A stretch of DNA of 64,000 bases, taken from NCBI GenBank assembly GCA_002105175.1, contig MCGE01000001.1, positions 434,001 to 498,000 of the forward strand, read 5' to 3'. This DNA is from Absidia repens. Taxonomy: Eukaryota; Mucoromycota; Mucoromycetes; Mucorales; Cunninghamellaceae. The notes beneath the pieces are model-generated. The model saw only the letters and a list, made by a program, of their open reading frames with translations, was not told the DNA's origin and did no database searches. The translations under genes were made by a program, and so were the position numbers. The stretch's first letter is position 1, and each line of letters opens with the position of its first letter. This document shows positions 31,104-44,440 of the stretch, piece by piece.

Positions 31104-32917
31104 CTTTTTTCTTTTTATATAAAATGTCGATGAAACCAAAAACGAAAAAAGTAGAATAAGTTCAAAAAAGGTAGAAAAAAAAAAGAGGAGAAAGAAGGGA
31201 AAGAATAAAAAAAAGAGGCAGAGGATGACTGACTCTAAGACTGTAAAATATACTAAATTTATATAGGGATGATCAAAATAAAAGGGGGGATTCAATAAAA
31301 AAAGTTAAAATAAGTACATAAATTTCAAAAAAAAAAAAAGAAGTGTGATACAGCTATGAATCTTTTACTTCTCACGAATTTGTACCTCTATGACAACTTA
31401 AAAAAAAAAGTATCCACGGAAAGTATGGTATGATTGTATTGGTCATCTGTCTATTCAAAAGTTAACTTGACTTTTTTTGTATATTTAGATCTAGGACATC
31501 ATGGGCTTGATTTGTCAAAATAATGTTTTCAGCTATGATATAGTCCTTCATAAATAGTATAAGGTAGCCGGACAGGTACGGTACATTTAAGACATACCTT
31601 ATGCAGCATTATGTTATGCGTTATATTTTGTACCGATTCATACCATGATTTCCTCCAAAATTGGCCTCGATCGTGAGAAGTGAAGAAAGGTGGGGAAGAG
31701 CTCAGGTAAAGTTCATCGACTTCCCCACAACTTGTTCATGTATCACTTGGTAAAAAAATGCCCGATGAAGCGTAGTTCTTTAGTGGTGATTAATCTACGT
31801 GGCGGGAATAAAAAGAAAGACTTCTTATTTCTTCCTTTTCCATAACATATCATATGGGGAAGGTAAATTTTACCATAATGCTGGTGTGTGTGTGAGTGTG
31901 CGTTTTACGATGATCATTTTTCTTTTTTTTTCTAATTTCCAAAATTAGTAGGTGGCAGGATCGGAGATTTACCGAATTTTTGTCCACTGTCGTATAACAA
32001 GAAAGAAAGACAGACTACTGAAATTTTCGTGCTCCCACACTTTCCCATTTCTCCCATGCTTCCCAATCAAGGTTTTATTTTCAGCCTCATGGTGCCGCAA
32101 AAGAAAACAAAAACAGTTCTTTATTTTTGACCGTGAAAATGATGATGACTGTCATCAACCTTCTTTTTTATTTTCGTTGTTTACAAAAAAAAAAAAAAAA
32201 CCAGGCACGATCAATTTAGCAGGAAATAGGAGTTTGAATTAGAATGATGCAAATCAGGGAAATCAAGCATGCATTTCATAAGTATTAAGAAGGTTCTTCA
32301 CGTTATAATATTTTGATATATAATAAATATAGGAGTATTCAGGGATATATATGTGTTTTTTTTATACCTGTAATATTTGATGGCATGGTATAATAGTGTG
32401 ATCATTTGCTTTCAAACGAAATCGATATCGTGTCGTCCATGTTGTGTTATTCATGCTATTGATGATTGACATCTCATCATTTTCGGTTGGTAAACCGCTT
32501 TGGGTACCACCTGTCGGCGGTTGAATGTGGGCTTTTTTTTTTTTTTGATGTTGATACGTAGTAACAAACAACGTACGATGAAAAGTGCCTCATTGTCAAT
32601 ACAGTCAGTTATATATTAAATTGTTCGTTTATATATATATACTTACATGAAACCCATAAAGACATCAAGTGTTACTTTAATTAATAAACAAGTGCCAGAA
32701 ACAAAGAGAGCGGATGCATGATGGCGTCCATGTACTTTGAAACAGATGTAAGTAAAGAGCCAGCATCACATTTATTTAAACCCAGCATACCTTATTTGGC
32801 AGCTTGTGCCTCTTTATATTTGTTTCTTTTCCTATCTTCCACCACTGATCCTTTTTTTTTATTCTGCTTCTATACCTTTCCATTTTTTTTTTTCAGTTGA
32901 TTCTCTCACAATAAAGA
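31104..32917. promoter_or_regulatory. Divergent spacer, permease and tricalbin
   Basis: About 1.8 kb of mostly AT-rich DNA. The left half holds the permease promoter; the right end (32820-32910) is pyrimidine-rich just before the tricalbin ATG. A minus-strand open segment around 32362-32560 (containing WTTRYRFRLKANDHTIIP) looks mildly protein-like and is followed by a possible donor, but no start or flanking exon could be attached, so it is not called as a gene. Confidence 0.4.
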
Positions 32918-35900
32918 ATGGCTTCAAAAGTTGAAAACGATTCCACTATTAGTCTGGATTCACCTGTTACTCCTACTCCTTCTTCTCCCACTCCTTCTGT
33001 TACTGGTGAAACCACTGAATTACTCAATAAGACGCAAGAATCTTCTTCTTCTTTGACATCGTCGAAAACCGTTGTCAATGGTACTACTCCAGCAGCACCT
33101 GGTGGATATCAGAAAAGTAACGGTAATTTGCCTGCATGGTACAAGATTGGTTGGACAGCCTTCTCAGATCTCCCTAATCCTGGTCAGGAACAAGATTTGG
33201 CAACGTTGAAAACATCATTGGGCGATTCATCGGACGCGCTGGTGAATGCATTCAGTACTTCTCGGCCAGACAAGATTCAAGGTCAACATGACTTGCTTTC
33301 CCAGTATATCAGTGAAGCGTATTATGGCGAATGGTATCACAATGCTGGCGCTATGATTCTTGCCGTAGCTTCTTCATGGGCACAAACAAAACTTGGTGGT
33401 GGTTTGGTGGGATGCCTAGTCATTGGTGCCTTTTTAGGTAAGTCCAAAGCAATGGAAGGAGTAAAGTGGAAGGGGGGGACGTAGCGGGAGCGGGAGGCAG
33501 GAGGAGGAGGGATGTATTGAGTAATGATATACATGCTGATGATACACTGGTTAACACTCTTTTTTTGTTAGGAACTTATTACCAAACTTCTATGAGACGT
33601 CTTCGTCGCAATATGCGGGATGATCTTCAACGTGAATTGATGGCAACTCGACTTATGACGGATTGGGAATCAGCTGACTGGATCAACAACTTTATGTCGC
33701 GTTTCTGGCTCATCTACGAACCTGGGTTATCTGCTCAAATCATCTCTACAGCTGATGCCATTCTTATTGAAAGCACTCCTTCCTTTTTGGACTCGATCCG
33801 TTTGTCTACTTTTACACTTGGCACCAAGGCTCCTTGTATTGAAGGGATCAAGACTTATCCTAGGACTGAACCCAATATTGTGGTAATAGCATACGATGAT
33901 CTGCAATGCGATAAAGTCATATTTGACTCACACTTCTTTGTTTATATATGTCTATTTTGTATTTAGTGTATGGACTGGAAGGTGTCTTTTGTCCCCAATG
34001 ATACCTCTGATTTGACGGTGCGTGATGCGAATGCCAAAGTGAACCCCAAAATTATTTTGACGGTGCGTGTTGGTAAAGGAATGATTGGTGCTGGCATGCC
34101 TATCTTGTTGGACAATTTAAGCTTTACTGGAAACATGCGCCTGAAGTTCAAGTTTTATAACGAATTCCCTCATATCAAGACCGTTGAAGCCTCATTCTTG
34201 GAAAACCCTGAAATCGACTTTTCTCTCAAGCCTGTTGGTGGTGAAACTTTTGGATTTGATATCAACATGGTAAGAAATCCCTACTTCCATCAAAATCTCG
34301 ATGACATATTTAAAAAAACAGGGCCTGGATTCATTCTTTCCATTACTTTTGTTTTTCAAATTTAGATTCCTGGTTTGAGTCCATTTATCAAAGAACAAAT
34401 TCATGCTTCTTTGGGACCCATGATGTATGCTCCCAATGTTTATACTGTTGACATGACCGGTGATGTGGCTTCCCTTGGTAAGCAAAAACAAAAAGCATTT
34501 TATTTTAAATGACCCATATCAAAACTCAACTTTTTTCTTTTTTTATTAGATGATTCGAATGGTGTGGTGGCTGTGACACTTTACTCTGGATCAAATCTTA
34601 AGGCTGCTGACTTTTTCGGTACTTTGGATCCTTATGTCTCCTTCCATGTCGGCAACATCCACAATGCGCCTGCTAGTGAAACCAAAGCTATCGAAGATAC
34701 CTGCAATCCCAAATGGAATGAAACGCATTTCATCTTGATCAACAATCTTAACGAATCTATCTACCTTCAACTTATGGATCGCAACTTTGGCCGCAAAGAC
34801 ACACCTGTAGGTGTGGCTAATTTGGAACTCAAAGACTTTGAAAATGACTCTATCATGGAAGGAAGGTAAGTGAATCATATATATTTATACACATAATACT
34901 CAAAATGACCAATTTGCATTGATGATTGTTAATTATTTTTTATGTTTATTTTTATTTTTATTTATTTATTTATTTTATATATGAAGAAATTTGGTGGTTT
35001 TGCGAAATGCTAAACCTATTGGTGAATTGAAAGCTGATGTTCGTTATTTGCCAGTCTCCAAGCCTGAAAAGAAAGAAGACGGTACTATCATTCCTCCTCC
35101 TGAATCAGGTAACTAGTGCACAAAAACGTCTCTTCACATTCCCACATAAATTTATATTGACACCCCTCTTTTTTTCTTTAAATCATTGTAGACAGCGGTG
35201 TTTTACGTTTGTATGTGCATGAATGCAAACAACTTGGAGGTGATACTCGTCGGGTAGGTTTTGGACTTTTGAAGGCCGATGTCAGTGCTTATGCTGTGGT
35301 CAAGGTGAACGGACATGAAAAACTGCGTACCAAGCCATTCAAACGAAGCTTTAATCCTACTTGGAACAAATTCATCGATGTGTTTGTACCCGACAAGAAC
35401 AAATTGGATCTCGGGGTGACGGTCTGGGACTCGAATGAATTTGCTGATGATGATGTGATTGGGCGATGGAACTCCAGTTTTGCTCAATTCCAGGAACAAA
35501 TCGAAAAAAACTCACAGGATTGGTGGACTCTCACGGAGGGTGCTGGTCGTCTTCATCTCAGCATGACATGGAAACCTGTCATTACGACCGGTATGAATAC
35601 AGATTTCTCTGGCGGTCTCGGTTATAGTAAGCAAAAAAACAAAAACAACAATATAATGACTTCTTTTTTTTTTTTTCTTGGCTCGCAACTAACATGATAA
35701 TTTTATCTTTATTATATAGCTCCTCCTATCGGTGTCGTCCGCTTGAACTTATTTGGTGCACAAGATATCAAGAATGTCGAATCACTGACTGGTGGTAAAT
35801 CAGATCCTTATGCTCGTGTCCTCTCTGGTATGCAAGTTCGTGGCCAAACTGAACGTATTGATGATGACCTCAATCCTACTTGGGACACCGTATTGTATGT

Positions 35901-36122
35901 GCCTGTCCATTCTATTCGTGAAAACCTGATTATTGAAGTGATGGACTACAATGAAATTCAAAGAGACAAGAGCCTGGGTATCACTGATATTATTCTCAAG
36001 GATATTATTCAAGAGCGCACTGCCGAAAACAACCAAGTTGTATATGAAGCAAAGGATGGTTTGGACAGGTAAATGATAATAGGAATGACCCGGGGTTGGA
36101 TGGTTAGTATTTGTGATACTCA

Positions 36123-36156
<34 letters not shown>

Positions 36157-38292
36157 GCTTGTCTATTAGAGTTGTTGATCTTACGAACCTTGAACGAACC
36201 AAATCCAAAGGCACTCTGCACTATCATGTATCATTCTTCCCTACTCTTGAATTAGCTAAAACAGCGGACCGAAAGGAACAAAAAGCTACTGACCAAGATG
36301 CAACACTTGAAGCCGAAACAACAGAAACTGCTATTGGTGAACAGCAACCTACTCACGGTACAGACAGCAATGATACTGCTGATGACACGATCCCTGAAAA
36401 AGATGTTCATGGTGAATTGATCAAATATACAAATGACAAGAAAATTGACTTGTTTGGCTATGAATCCGGCATTCTATCCGTCAACGTGCACCATGTCAAG
36501 TTACCCAACCGAGGTCGTGTGGTGGTAGACCTTCTCCTGGACTCCAATGATGCTCAATTTTCGACTTCGGACCTCAAGGGCGTGGAACTGCCTTTCCATG
36601 AAACTGGGGATGCTTTTGTCAAAGAAATGGACTTTTCCAAACTCGTGGTGAATGTCAAGTACTGGTCCGACAATGAAAAGGATAACGAAGTCATTGGTTA
36701 CTATACATCTCCGGTGCGTGATATTGTGCGTCAAATCATGAATGGGGAACATGACCCTGAAGTTGGCAAGGAAGTCAACCTGCTCGATTGTGCTGGTGGT
36801 GTGGCTCGCCTTGGTTTCACGTTTACTCCTGTGGTGCAATTCAAACTGGATCATGGCGAAAGTTTGGAAAGTAGGTTTATATTTTTCTGGAGGGTTTTTT
36901 TTTTTGAAATTATATATTTTCATTATATTAACATGTACTTTTTATATTTATCTCTCAGATCAAGGCAACTTGACGGTGACAGTATTGAAGGCAAATGATC
37001 TGAAGGCAGCCGATCGTTCAGGCTATAGTGATCCTTATGTCCTATTTACCCTGGATGACGCAAAAGTCTTCAAAACCGAAGTTGTCAAGAAAACACTTAA
37101 CCCTGTATTCAAGAATGAGCTCTTCACTGTCCCTGTGGTAAGTCCTTCAAAAAAAAAAAAAAAAAAAAAAAGCGGTCATGGTACAAAGAAGTCTCACTCT
37201 TTTTTATATATAGCCATCTCGTGTCAAAGCGGTCCTCAAGGCGAGTGTGTATGACTGGGATCAAGTTGGCTCGGATGAATTCATTGGAGACGGCATCATT
37301 CCATTTACTGGCGACGAGTTGGAAAGTTTTGCAGCCAAGGAAGTTGAAATCAAGCTCAATGACGACGGTGGCACCCTGAGATTGCGATTACTGTGGCAAC
37401 CTCAACTTTTGGCTCGTAAACGTACAGGAACATCGTTGTTTTCAGCAACTACACGTATCTTTACCAGTGCTTCTGGAAATGCCTTTGGGGCTGGGATCGA
37501 TGCTGGAGGCAAGGTGCTTGGGGCTGGTTTTGACGCTCTTGAAAGTGGGTTCCGTGGCTTTGGTATTCTTGGTGGTGGCAGCAAAAAGGAAGATGTCGCT
37601 GTGGTGTCCTCTACTTCTTCTTCTGGCATATCCATTATGGGTCCTCGCTTCAGTACGTCAACCATCAGCAGCACCAGCATAAAAAATGATGGCGCTTCCA
37701 TTAATAATGATGGTAAGTGAAATAAAAGTAGTCGAATATACGGTGTATGTCGTTCCATTAATATTTTTTTTTATATGCGTTAGCTGGTTTTGCAAATAAG
37801 AATCTTCAAGTGGCTTTGATTGGTGCTCGTCACTTAAAGGCTATGGATAGAGGTGGAACTAGTGACCCGTTATGCCGTGTACGAATTGGAAACAGGGTTG
37901 TTTATAAAACAAAATACATCAAGAAAACACTCACACCAGAATGGTAAGATGAAATTGAACCTGTGGACAGAGGTAAATGCATTAATAACGTTTATTTGTT
38001 TTTGTTTAGGAACGAAAAATTCACTGCTAAGGCGGAGAATGGAAAAATAGATATCAAAGTGAAGGATCACAATACAATTACTGACGTGGACATTGGCAGT
38101 GTTGTATTCGATGCAACCACTGTTTTGCAAACTGGGGAAGCTTTCGAAGGTAAGGAAAGAAGAGTTATACACTCACACTCACGGGTGCAAGGATAAAAAA
38201 AAATTAATGTTTTTTTATACTTGTTGCTTATTTTAGGCTGGATCCCACTTTCTCCTGAAGGCACTGGTGAGATCCATATCCGCGTGGGTTAA
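32918..38292 (+). CDS. Tricalbin / extended-synaptotagmin homologue
   Basis: ER-anchored lipid-transfer and tethering protein at ER-plasma membrane contacts. The exon chain starts at 32918-33437 and 33572 onward and ends with the TAA at 38290-38292; about 1,480-1,500 aa. In order: Ser/Thr/Pro-rich N-terminus; membrane hairpin (GAMILAVASSWAQTKLGGG, then GCLVIGAFLG); SMP domain (DWESADWINNFMSRFWLIYE, DNLSFTGNMRLKFKF); then six C2-like modules. The first (DFFGTLDPYVSF), third (GGKSDPYARV), fifth (RSGYSDPYVLFTLDD) and sixth (RGGTSDPLCRV) keep the SDPY/DPY calcium-loop type motif; the second and fourth are degenerate. A Gly/Ser-rich linker (37480-37720) precedes the last C2. The size and C2 number match fungal tricalbins. 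Introns are 60-130 nt, several with long T or A runs. Confidence 0.95.
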
Positions 38293-38439
38293 TGCTTTAT
38301 TGGCATATACGTTTATCTCCATTTTATGATACTCTCTCTGTAGCAGTATCATTTTTTTTTTAGTTTATTTATCAATCATATCCTTATTTTATAGTCCTTA
38401 CATACCTCCTTTTTATTCCAATAAACTGCTCTAGCGCTC
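38293..38439. other. Tricalbin 3' UTR
   Basis: Short AT-rich segment after the stop with TTCCAATAAACTG at about 38416, a probable poly(A) signal. Repeat copy B follows almost directly. Confidence 0.5.
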
Positions 38440-39420
38440 TTCGAGAGATTTGAGCAACCTTCGATTTACTGCGTGCGATGCGGTGCTTTTTTTTTTTTTT
38501 TTTTTTTTTTGTGAGCTGTGGGTTTCGGTGGGATGGGATTTATTGGCTCTGGCACACTCAGTCGAACCGATTTTAAAACCCACCCACGTGAATATTTATT
38601 TTCTCCCAATTTTGTCCCCGCCTCTCTTTCTTTCAATTTCGTTTTTTCTCTCCTTTTTACCTTCACCATTCAACTTCTATGGGACTATGTTGAACTTAGA
38701 TTAGTGTCAGGACTAGTTTAGATGGGTTTTCAGCTAAGGGATTACAAGATGCATGGGGAAACCCCTTCATTTTGGATCTAAGATTTTGAACCACCGTTAG
38801 TTGGCTTTTTGGTGCCTCCATTAGCTTTGTTTGATCTTAGTTTGTACATAGTTTGTATCCACAACTGAATAAAATACATTTCTTTTTACATACTTGAAAG
38901 AAAAATGTCCCATTAGTCATTCTCATGTCTTGTGCAGTAGATCCTTTTTTGATTGTTGTTGACCGAGTTGTGCTTCAATAAAAGATATGTATTTACAATT
39001 ATCACTGACTTGTACCGTATATTAGATCCATATTACAAATGTAACTTTAGATTAGTGTTTATCATTCTATAATGTCACAAACGTCTTCGCCATGCTTTGT
39101 CCAATAAATCCTTACACTAAATCCCCAGTATCATTGAACTCCCTCGCTTTTAGTTTTTGTTTCTACCAATATGCTTCAATAAAGTGTGCATTTTATTAGC
39201 CAACCTCTGACACATATAACGGTGAACAATGTTTTTATTGTAGTTGTTTTTTCAGTGTCTTATCAAACATCTGCTTGCCAGCTCACTCATTATGACAAAT
39301 TTCCCCAGGGACTAGTTTGCATTCATAAAACACCTACTATTAAACCAATCATATAAATAAATCTAGCTCATGCCATCGATGTAGTCGTCGTCATGAAGCA
39401 TCTTTTACTGCTTTCAAGCT
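38440..39420 (+). repeat. Dispersed repeat family, copy B
   Basis: Same order and orientation as copy A: T run at 38488-38510, CACGTG at 38585-38590, CT-rich stretch, CACCATTCAACTTC, mini-ORF ATG-TTG-AAC-TTA-GAT-TAG (38687-38704), TGTCAGGACTAGTTTAG, GGGATTACAAGATGCATGGG, then sub-repeats with AATAAA-type signals at about 38868, 38978, 39102 and 39178. The distal part (CCAATCATATAAATAAAT near 39347) still aligns with the reverse of copy C. It sits just downstream of tricalbin in the same orientation. Confidence 0.8.
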
Positions 39421-40772
39421 TATCTATGACTACTACTTGCTCCACATCGCCGAGTGACTACACTACCAGTTAACAACTTGCTGTGACTTAATCTGGAAGT
39501 TTCTGTATTGCCACCATATTATTCGTATCAACCAACCTAAAACGTATCACCAGCTTTGCTTCCATTGGAATGGACATACTATACATATCCAGGCAGTTGT
39601 TTCAATTTTCTTGCGTTTAGTATAATAAATAAATCTCCCCTCCCAAACTGAATTCACTTTAGCCCAACCGGCCGCCTATTAAAGAATAGGTGCGAAATGC
39701 AAGAGAGATCTAATATCATCAAAAGCTACATTTCAGAAACCTACCTATCCCCTGAAACCCAGTACTCATTTAGTGTTTTTATTTGTCAAACATGAGCATC
39801 TTTTATAATTGAATATTCAAGCTCGCTTGCATCAATTAAGGTTTACTTTATGTTCTTGTTGAATGCCCCATGCGCAATATTTGGAAATTTGCAATTTGCA
39901 TTATCACCGGACTTATTTCCATTTTTTCGAGATGCTTCTAAGAGGAGTTCGCATTATAAACCGTAAAACGTCGAACACGAGGCATATTGATCTCTCAATT
40001 ACCTCATATATGAAATATTTCTACCATTCAAAAATCCCACATTAGCTATTAGCGTCAACAGAGGAATGATAGTCCTCATCTCGTTTTCTCACATCCTCTG
40101 TGTGCTTGTAGGGGATTTTCCTTCGTCCCTGATTCCCTCGCTCTCAAGGTCCTAAAAACGTCCCCTGATTTTATCTATCGCATGAAAAAAAAATCGGTCC
40201 TTTGGCTCACCTACTGGAATGGGTTATTCGTAGCAAGATGATCTCGCCTAAAAAACAGCAAAACCTAATGAACAGAAGATAGTAGGTATATAGTATATCT
40301 AGTTAGTTTTGTGGATCATATCATAGGTAGTCATCATTCTGTGAAATGGTGGATTGATTGACAGGTAGAGCATCAGAGCATCTCTCTCTTTTTTTTTTGT
40401 ATGACCTTCCCTTTCTACCCCACACTTTTGTTTCTAGAATTAATTTCAATCACCGCTTTTTTTTTTTCGTAGAGCTGCTTTGCGAAAGGGGAAGCTGTTT
40501 CTCTTTTCTTTGCTTTAATTATTCATTCACACACTCTCATATCTCCACATTATATAAATATATTTTCATTTATTCATTTCTATTCTCTTTTGTTGTATAT
40601 AATTGAATATACTCGCTTCATCACTTCCCTCTTCATATAGATATATATACATATATATACTACTCATATCTTTACGCTTGAATCCCAACAAAACTTCCAT
40701 CTTTATATACCACACCACATCATCTTGACTTGTATTCGCTCTTCAAATCTCACTCATTATTACACTCCAATC
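39421..40772. promoter_or_regulatory. Spacer and myotubularin promoter
   Basis: No gene is recognised. The right end (about 40380-40770) is T/C-rich with TATATA stretches near 40640-40660, consistent with a fungal promoter and 5' leader for the phosphatase gene starting at 40773. A weak continuation of repeat similarity may extend past 39420. Confidence 0.4.
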
Positions 40773-41006
40773 ATGCATCAAAGTCGTATTGATTTATTGA
40801 AGATAACTCAGGTATATACATCGCATGAAAGAGCAAGAAACAAGGAGATTGGAGCGGAGAAGGGGCTAATGACACACAAACTCTACTTTTACACTTAGGT
40901 CAGTGATGTCCAGCTAGAAAAAGGACAACAAATGCTGAATGGAACACTTCATCTTACTGTACACAACTTGATATTCAATTACGCTGAAGGGGAACTCTGG
41001 GTAAGC

Positions 41007-41052
<46 letters not shown>

Positions 41053-43058
41053 ACACACACACATACAGGGATATCAAGTGCTGTTACTGACTGAACCTTA
41101 ATTTTTCTGCCATACTAGATACCGTATCCAATTATACATACAGTGGAACGCAAACCTCCTTCTTTACAATCTGGGCGACATCCTCTTACCATCCGGTGCC
41201 GCGACTTTTTGGTTGTTACCTTGGCAATGTTGAAAGATGGAGAAGCACAAGACGTATTCAACAGTATACAAAAATTGACTTGTATCAGTAAGTATATTGA
41301 ATGTTTGATATGTATTTGCTTGGAATTATTGACTTTTTTTATATAATTACTTAGGCTCTGCAGAACAACTCTATGCATATAGCTATCAGCCATATACACC
41401 ATTTACCTATACCAATGGCTGGAAGATATATGATCCTCTTGAAGAATATGCAAGAATGGGTGTAGGGAGCAAAACCGATGCCTGGCGTTTCTCCACTATC
41501 AACCGTGGCTACTCGGTAAGAGTAAACAGGGAAAGGACAACTAAGAAATAGAATGCACTTCTATATGCTTACTTTATTTTTGTATTTGAACAAATAGTAC
41601 TCTCCAACTTATCCTCGGACATTGGTTGTTCCAACAAAGATTAGCGATAATGTACTGAATTATGCTGCAAAATATCGAAGCAAGGCAAGAATACCCACAT
41701 TATCTTATCTCCATTGGCATAATATGGTAAGTAAAAGAAGGGCAGGGAAAAGCGACAATAATGTATGCAAAGACAATTAATTTTTGTTCTATTATTTATA
41801 GGCAACAATTACTCGTAGCAGCCAGCCTTTGGTGGGATTCAAACAAGCAAGATCTATCCAAGACGAAAAATTGATTGAAGCTATTTTTGCATCCAACGTT
41901 CCGGTGGCACCGAGTGGACAAATGGTGTATGGATCAACGGCGGCGAATATGATTGTCGATGCTAGACCAATGGCGAATGCTATGGGAAATGTTGCTCGTG
42001 GAGCTGGGACAGAAAATATGGACAATTACCGGAACTGCAAGAAGATTTACATTGCTGTGGACAACATACATGTTATGCGTGATAGTTTAGCAAAAATGAG
42101 TGAAGGTAAAAAAAGTAATATTACAGATAAAAAGGTATAAGATATGATGATATTGACCTTTTCTCCGATGGTTTAATTGTTATTTTAGCAATGCAAGGGA
42201 CAGATACCAACGGTCAAGTCAATCGTGTGGGACTTCAACGGTCAAATTGGCTCAAGCATATTGGCACATTGGTGGACGGTACTTTAGCGATTGTCAAGAA
42301 TATTCATGTCTACAATTCACATGTACTGGTACATTGCTCGGATGGATGGGATAGGACGGCTCAATTAGTATCAACAAGCGAACTTTGTTTGGATCCTTAC
42401 TACCGGACGCTACGTGGATTCCAGATTTTGATTGAAAAAGAATGGATCTCGTTTGGACACAAGTTTGCCGACCGGTGTGGCCACTTGTCGAATGAAAAGT
42501 ATTTTGTGAATTTGGCGCATACTGGTGGAAACGCTGCAACAAACACGATCAAGGATATGCAAAACAAGTTTTACAAATCCAACTACTATCAGAAAGAAAC
42601 AAGCCCAGTATTCCATCAATTCCTGGATTGTGTTTATCAACTGGTGCATCAATTCCCTACCCGCTTTGAATTCAACGAACGACTCTTGGTGGATCTTCAT
42701 TATCATGTCTATGCTTGTCAGTTTGGGACGTTTTTATTCAATTGTGAAGCCGAACGTATCAATGAACAGCCTCAATCAAAAACATTCAGTATATGGGACG
42801 AAATCAACTCGAACAGCGACAAATATATCAATGACATGTACGATCCAAAAAAGGACTCGGATATAGTGGATGGTGGTGTGTTTATTCCCTGACGCAAATA
42901 GTATCCAATATTGGGGCGGACTTTTCAATCGACAGCAAGATGAATTTATGGAACCCGTCATGTATAGTGCCGGTGTTGCTGATATGGCTCTTTCTGCTGC
43001 TCCTGGTATTACTGCCTTCTCTGAAGAGATTGGAATGGAAAATGGGGGCCCTTTGTAG
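40773..43058 (+). CDS. YMR1: Myotubularin-type phosphoinositide 3-phosphatase (frame break near 3' end)
   Basis: Lipid phosphatase that removes the 3-phosphate from PI3P and PI(3,5)P2 on endosomes and the vacuole. Exons begin 40773-40811 (MHQSRIDLLKITQ), 40899-41000, 41119-41287 and 41355 onward. The N-terminus is a PH-GRAM domain (VSDVQLEKGQQMLNGTLHLT); then the myotubularin catalytic domain with YSPTYPRTLVVPTKISD, WRFSTINRGYS, and the active-site loop HCSDGWDRTAQ (C, D and R of the Cx5R motif present). Downstream motifs include DPYYRTLRGFQILIEKEW and FGHKFADRCGH. In the last exon the frame ends at TGA 42890-42892, yet the next frame continues with family-like sequence (LFPDANSIQYWGGLFNRQ) up to TAG 43056-43058. 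One extra T in 42881-42883 would explain it. Confidence 0.9.
41007..41050. repeat. Poly(A) tract of about 44 nt in a myotubularin intron
   Basis: A nearly pure A run, followed by a short CA array, fills the second intron of the phosphatase gene. It is the longest homopolymer seen in the window and an obvious place for sequencing length errors. Confidence 0.9.
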
Positions 43059-43639
43059 TTATATTTTTTAGTTAGTGATTTCTATAGTTTATTTTTATCA
43101 GTAGTGCTTTAGTCGTACAAATTTTTTTTTTTATATTTTTTATTGACAATGTAAATAAAAAAAACAAACTTTTTATTACATCAAAACCGTCGAATGTGTT
43201 TTCATGATAAGGCTTTATTGACATAAACGTAATATCTATCAAAATCACCAGCCTGCATTGTTGTTTTACGCACGCTATCTTACTACCCGCACCCAATCGT
43301 CGTTATATCAACCGACAATAATACATATATAATCAACCATACCCAAAATAGCAACTGCATCAAAAAGGTACAAATAATTATTTCACTTTATTGAATAATA
43401 TGGATCAATAAATGAAATAAAAAAAGGTACCTGGGATTTTTGAGAAAGGCCAACAAAGCTCCAAGAATAAAAATTAAACTAAAAAAAAAAGTGAATGGAA
43501 TGGAATAGGGGGGGGGAGATATAGTTGCAACTATTCATTAAGCGAACAAATGTAGTTCAGTAGCATTCTCACGCTTGCAGATACATGATCCACTGGATGT
43601 CAGGTGAGGGCGGGAGGGAGGGGGAGGTGATTATAGTGA
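43059..43639. other. Myotubularin 3' UTR and spacer
   Basis: Contains T-rich and AATAAA-like stretches at about 43150 and 43409, and a G-rich patch near 43507 and 43606-43625. No gene is seen. Confidence 0.45.
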
Positions 43640-44440
43640 GTGAGCAAGACCGTCAAGGTTTGGTAGGATGCTCACAAAACAGTTAGAATAGCGATATTGC
43701 TTATTATCTGATGGCTCAGAGGATGATTAATTAATGGAAAAGGTCATTTTTATTGAAACACATCGGTAGAAACTAAAACTAAAGTAGAGAGATTCATTGT
43801 AACTAGGAACTCGATCGAAGGATCTCTTGGAGGAACCATAATGAAGACTAATGTGGGATTTGAAAAAGGGTCAACACTAATCGAAAGGGACAATTGTAAT
43901 ATGGAATCAAATAAATTGTACTGTACAAGGAATGAGAAAGGCTAAAGGGATATATTTTATTGGGGCACAGCAACAATCAAGGCTAATCTAAAAGTCGACG
44001 GTAAAAAGACATCTATTGTACAGTACTATACAAGACATGAAAGAAACGAATGGGATATTTTTCATTAAAGCACCAAAAAAAGACGTAGTTTATTGAGATG
44101 TAGATACATGTAGATACACACTAAGGCTAAACTGCACTAATGAAGATTCTAAAGAGACAACTAATGGTTGTCCTAAATGCTGAATCCAAAATGAAACGGC
44201 TTCCCCATGCACCTTGTAATCACTGAGCTGAAACCCCTTCTAAACTAGACCTGACACTATTCCACAATCAACATAACCCCGTAGAAGTTGAATGATGAAT
44301 AAAAAACGAAGGAAAAAAATAAATTGAAAGAAAGGGAGAGGAAGAAACTGGGAGGGAGGAAACAAAAAACCACGCGGACGGGATTTGAAATGTGGGTTTT
44401 TTCTCTTTGTGCGCGATATCACAACCCCGAATCGCATTAC
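43640..44440 (-). repeat. Dispersed repeat family, copy D
   Basis: Inverted copy, the most diverged. The E-box is CACGCG (44371-44376) rather than CACGTG. On the minus strand a pyrimidine stretch, CATTCAACTTC and a mini-ORF ATG-TTG-ATT-GTG-GAA-TAG (44257-44274) follow, then TGTCAGGTCTAGTTTAGAAG, a diverged core ATTACAAGGTGCATGGGGAA, and sub-repeats with TTTTATT-type signals (for example 43957 and 43747 on the + strand). It begins at a GTTTGGTAGGATGCTCACAA stretch shared with copies C and E. Confidence 0.75.

Noticed and set aside
31952..32242. Plus-strand open frame of 96 codons in the permease-tricalbin spacer
   Set aside because: Composition is low-complexity (Lys, Phe and Ser from A/T runs) with no family resemblance and no splice context.
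32362..32560. Minus-strand open segment containing WTTRYRFRLKANDHTIIP, faintly like the end of a PAS domain, with a GTATAA donor-like end
   Set aside because: No start codon, no flanking exons in phase and only about 60 codons; an open frame of this length can arise by chance.
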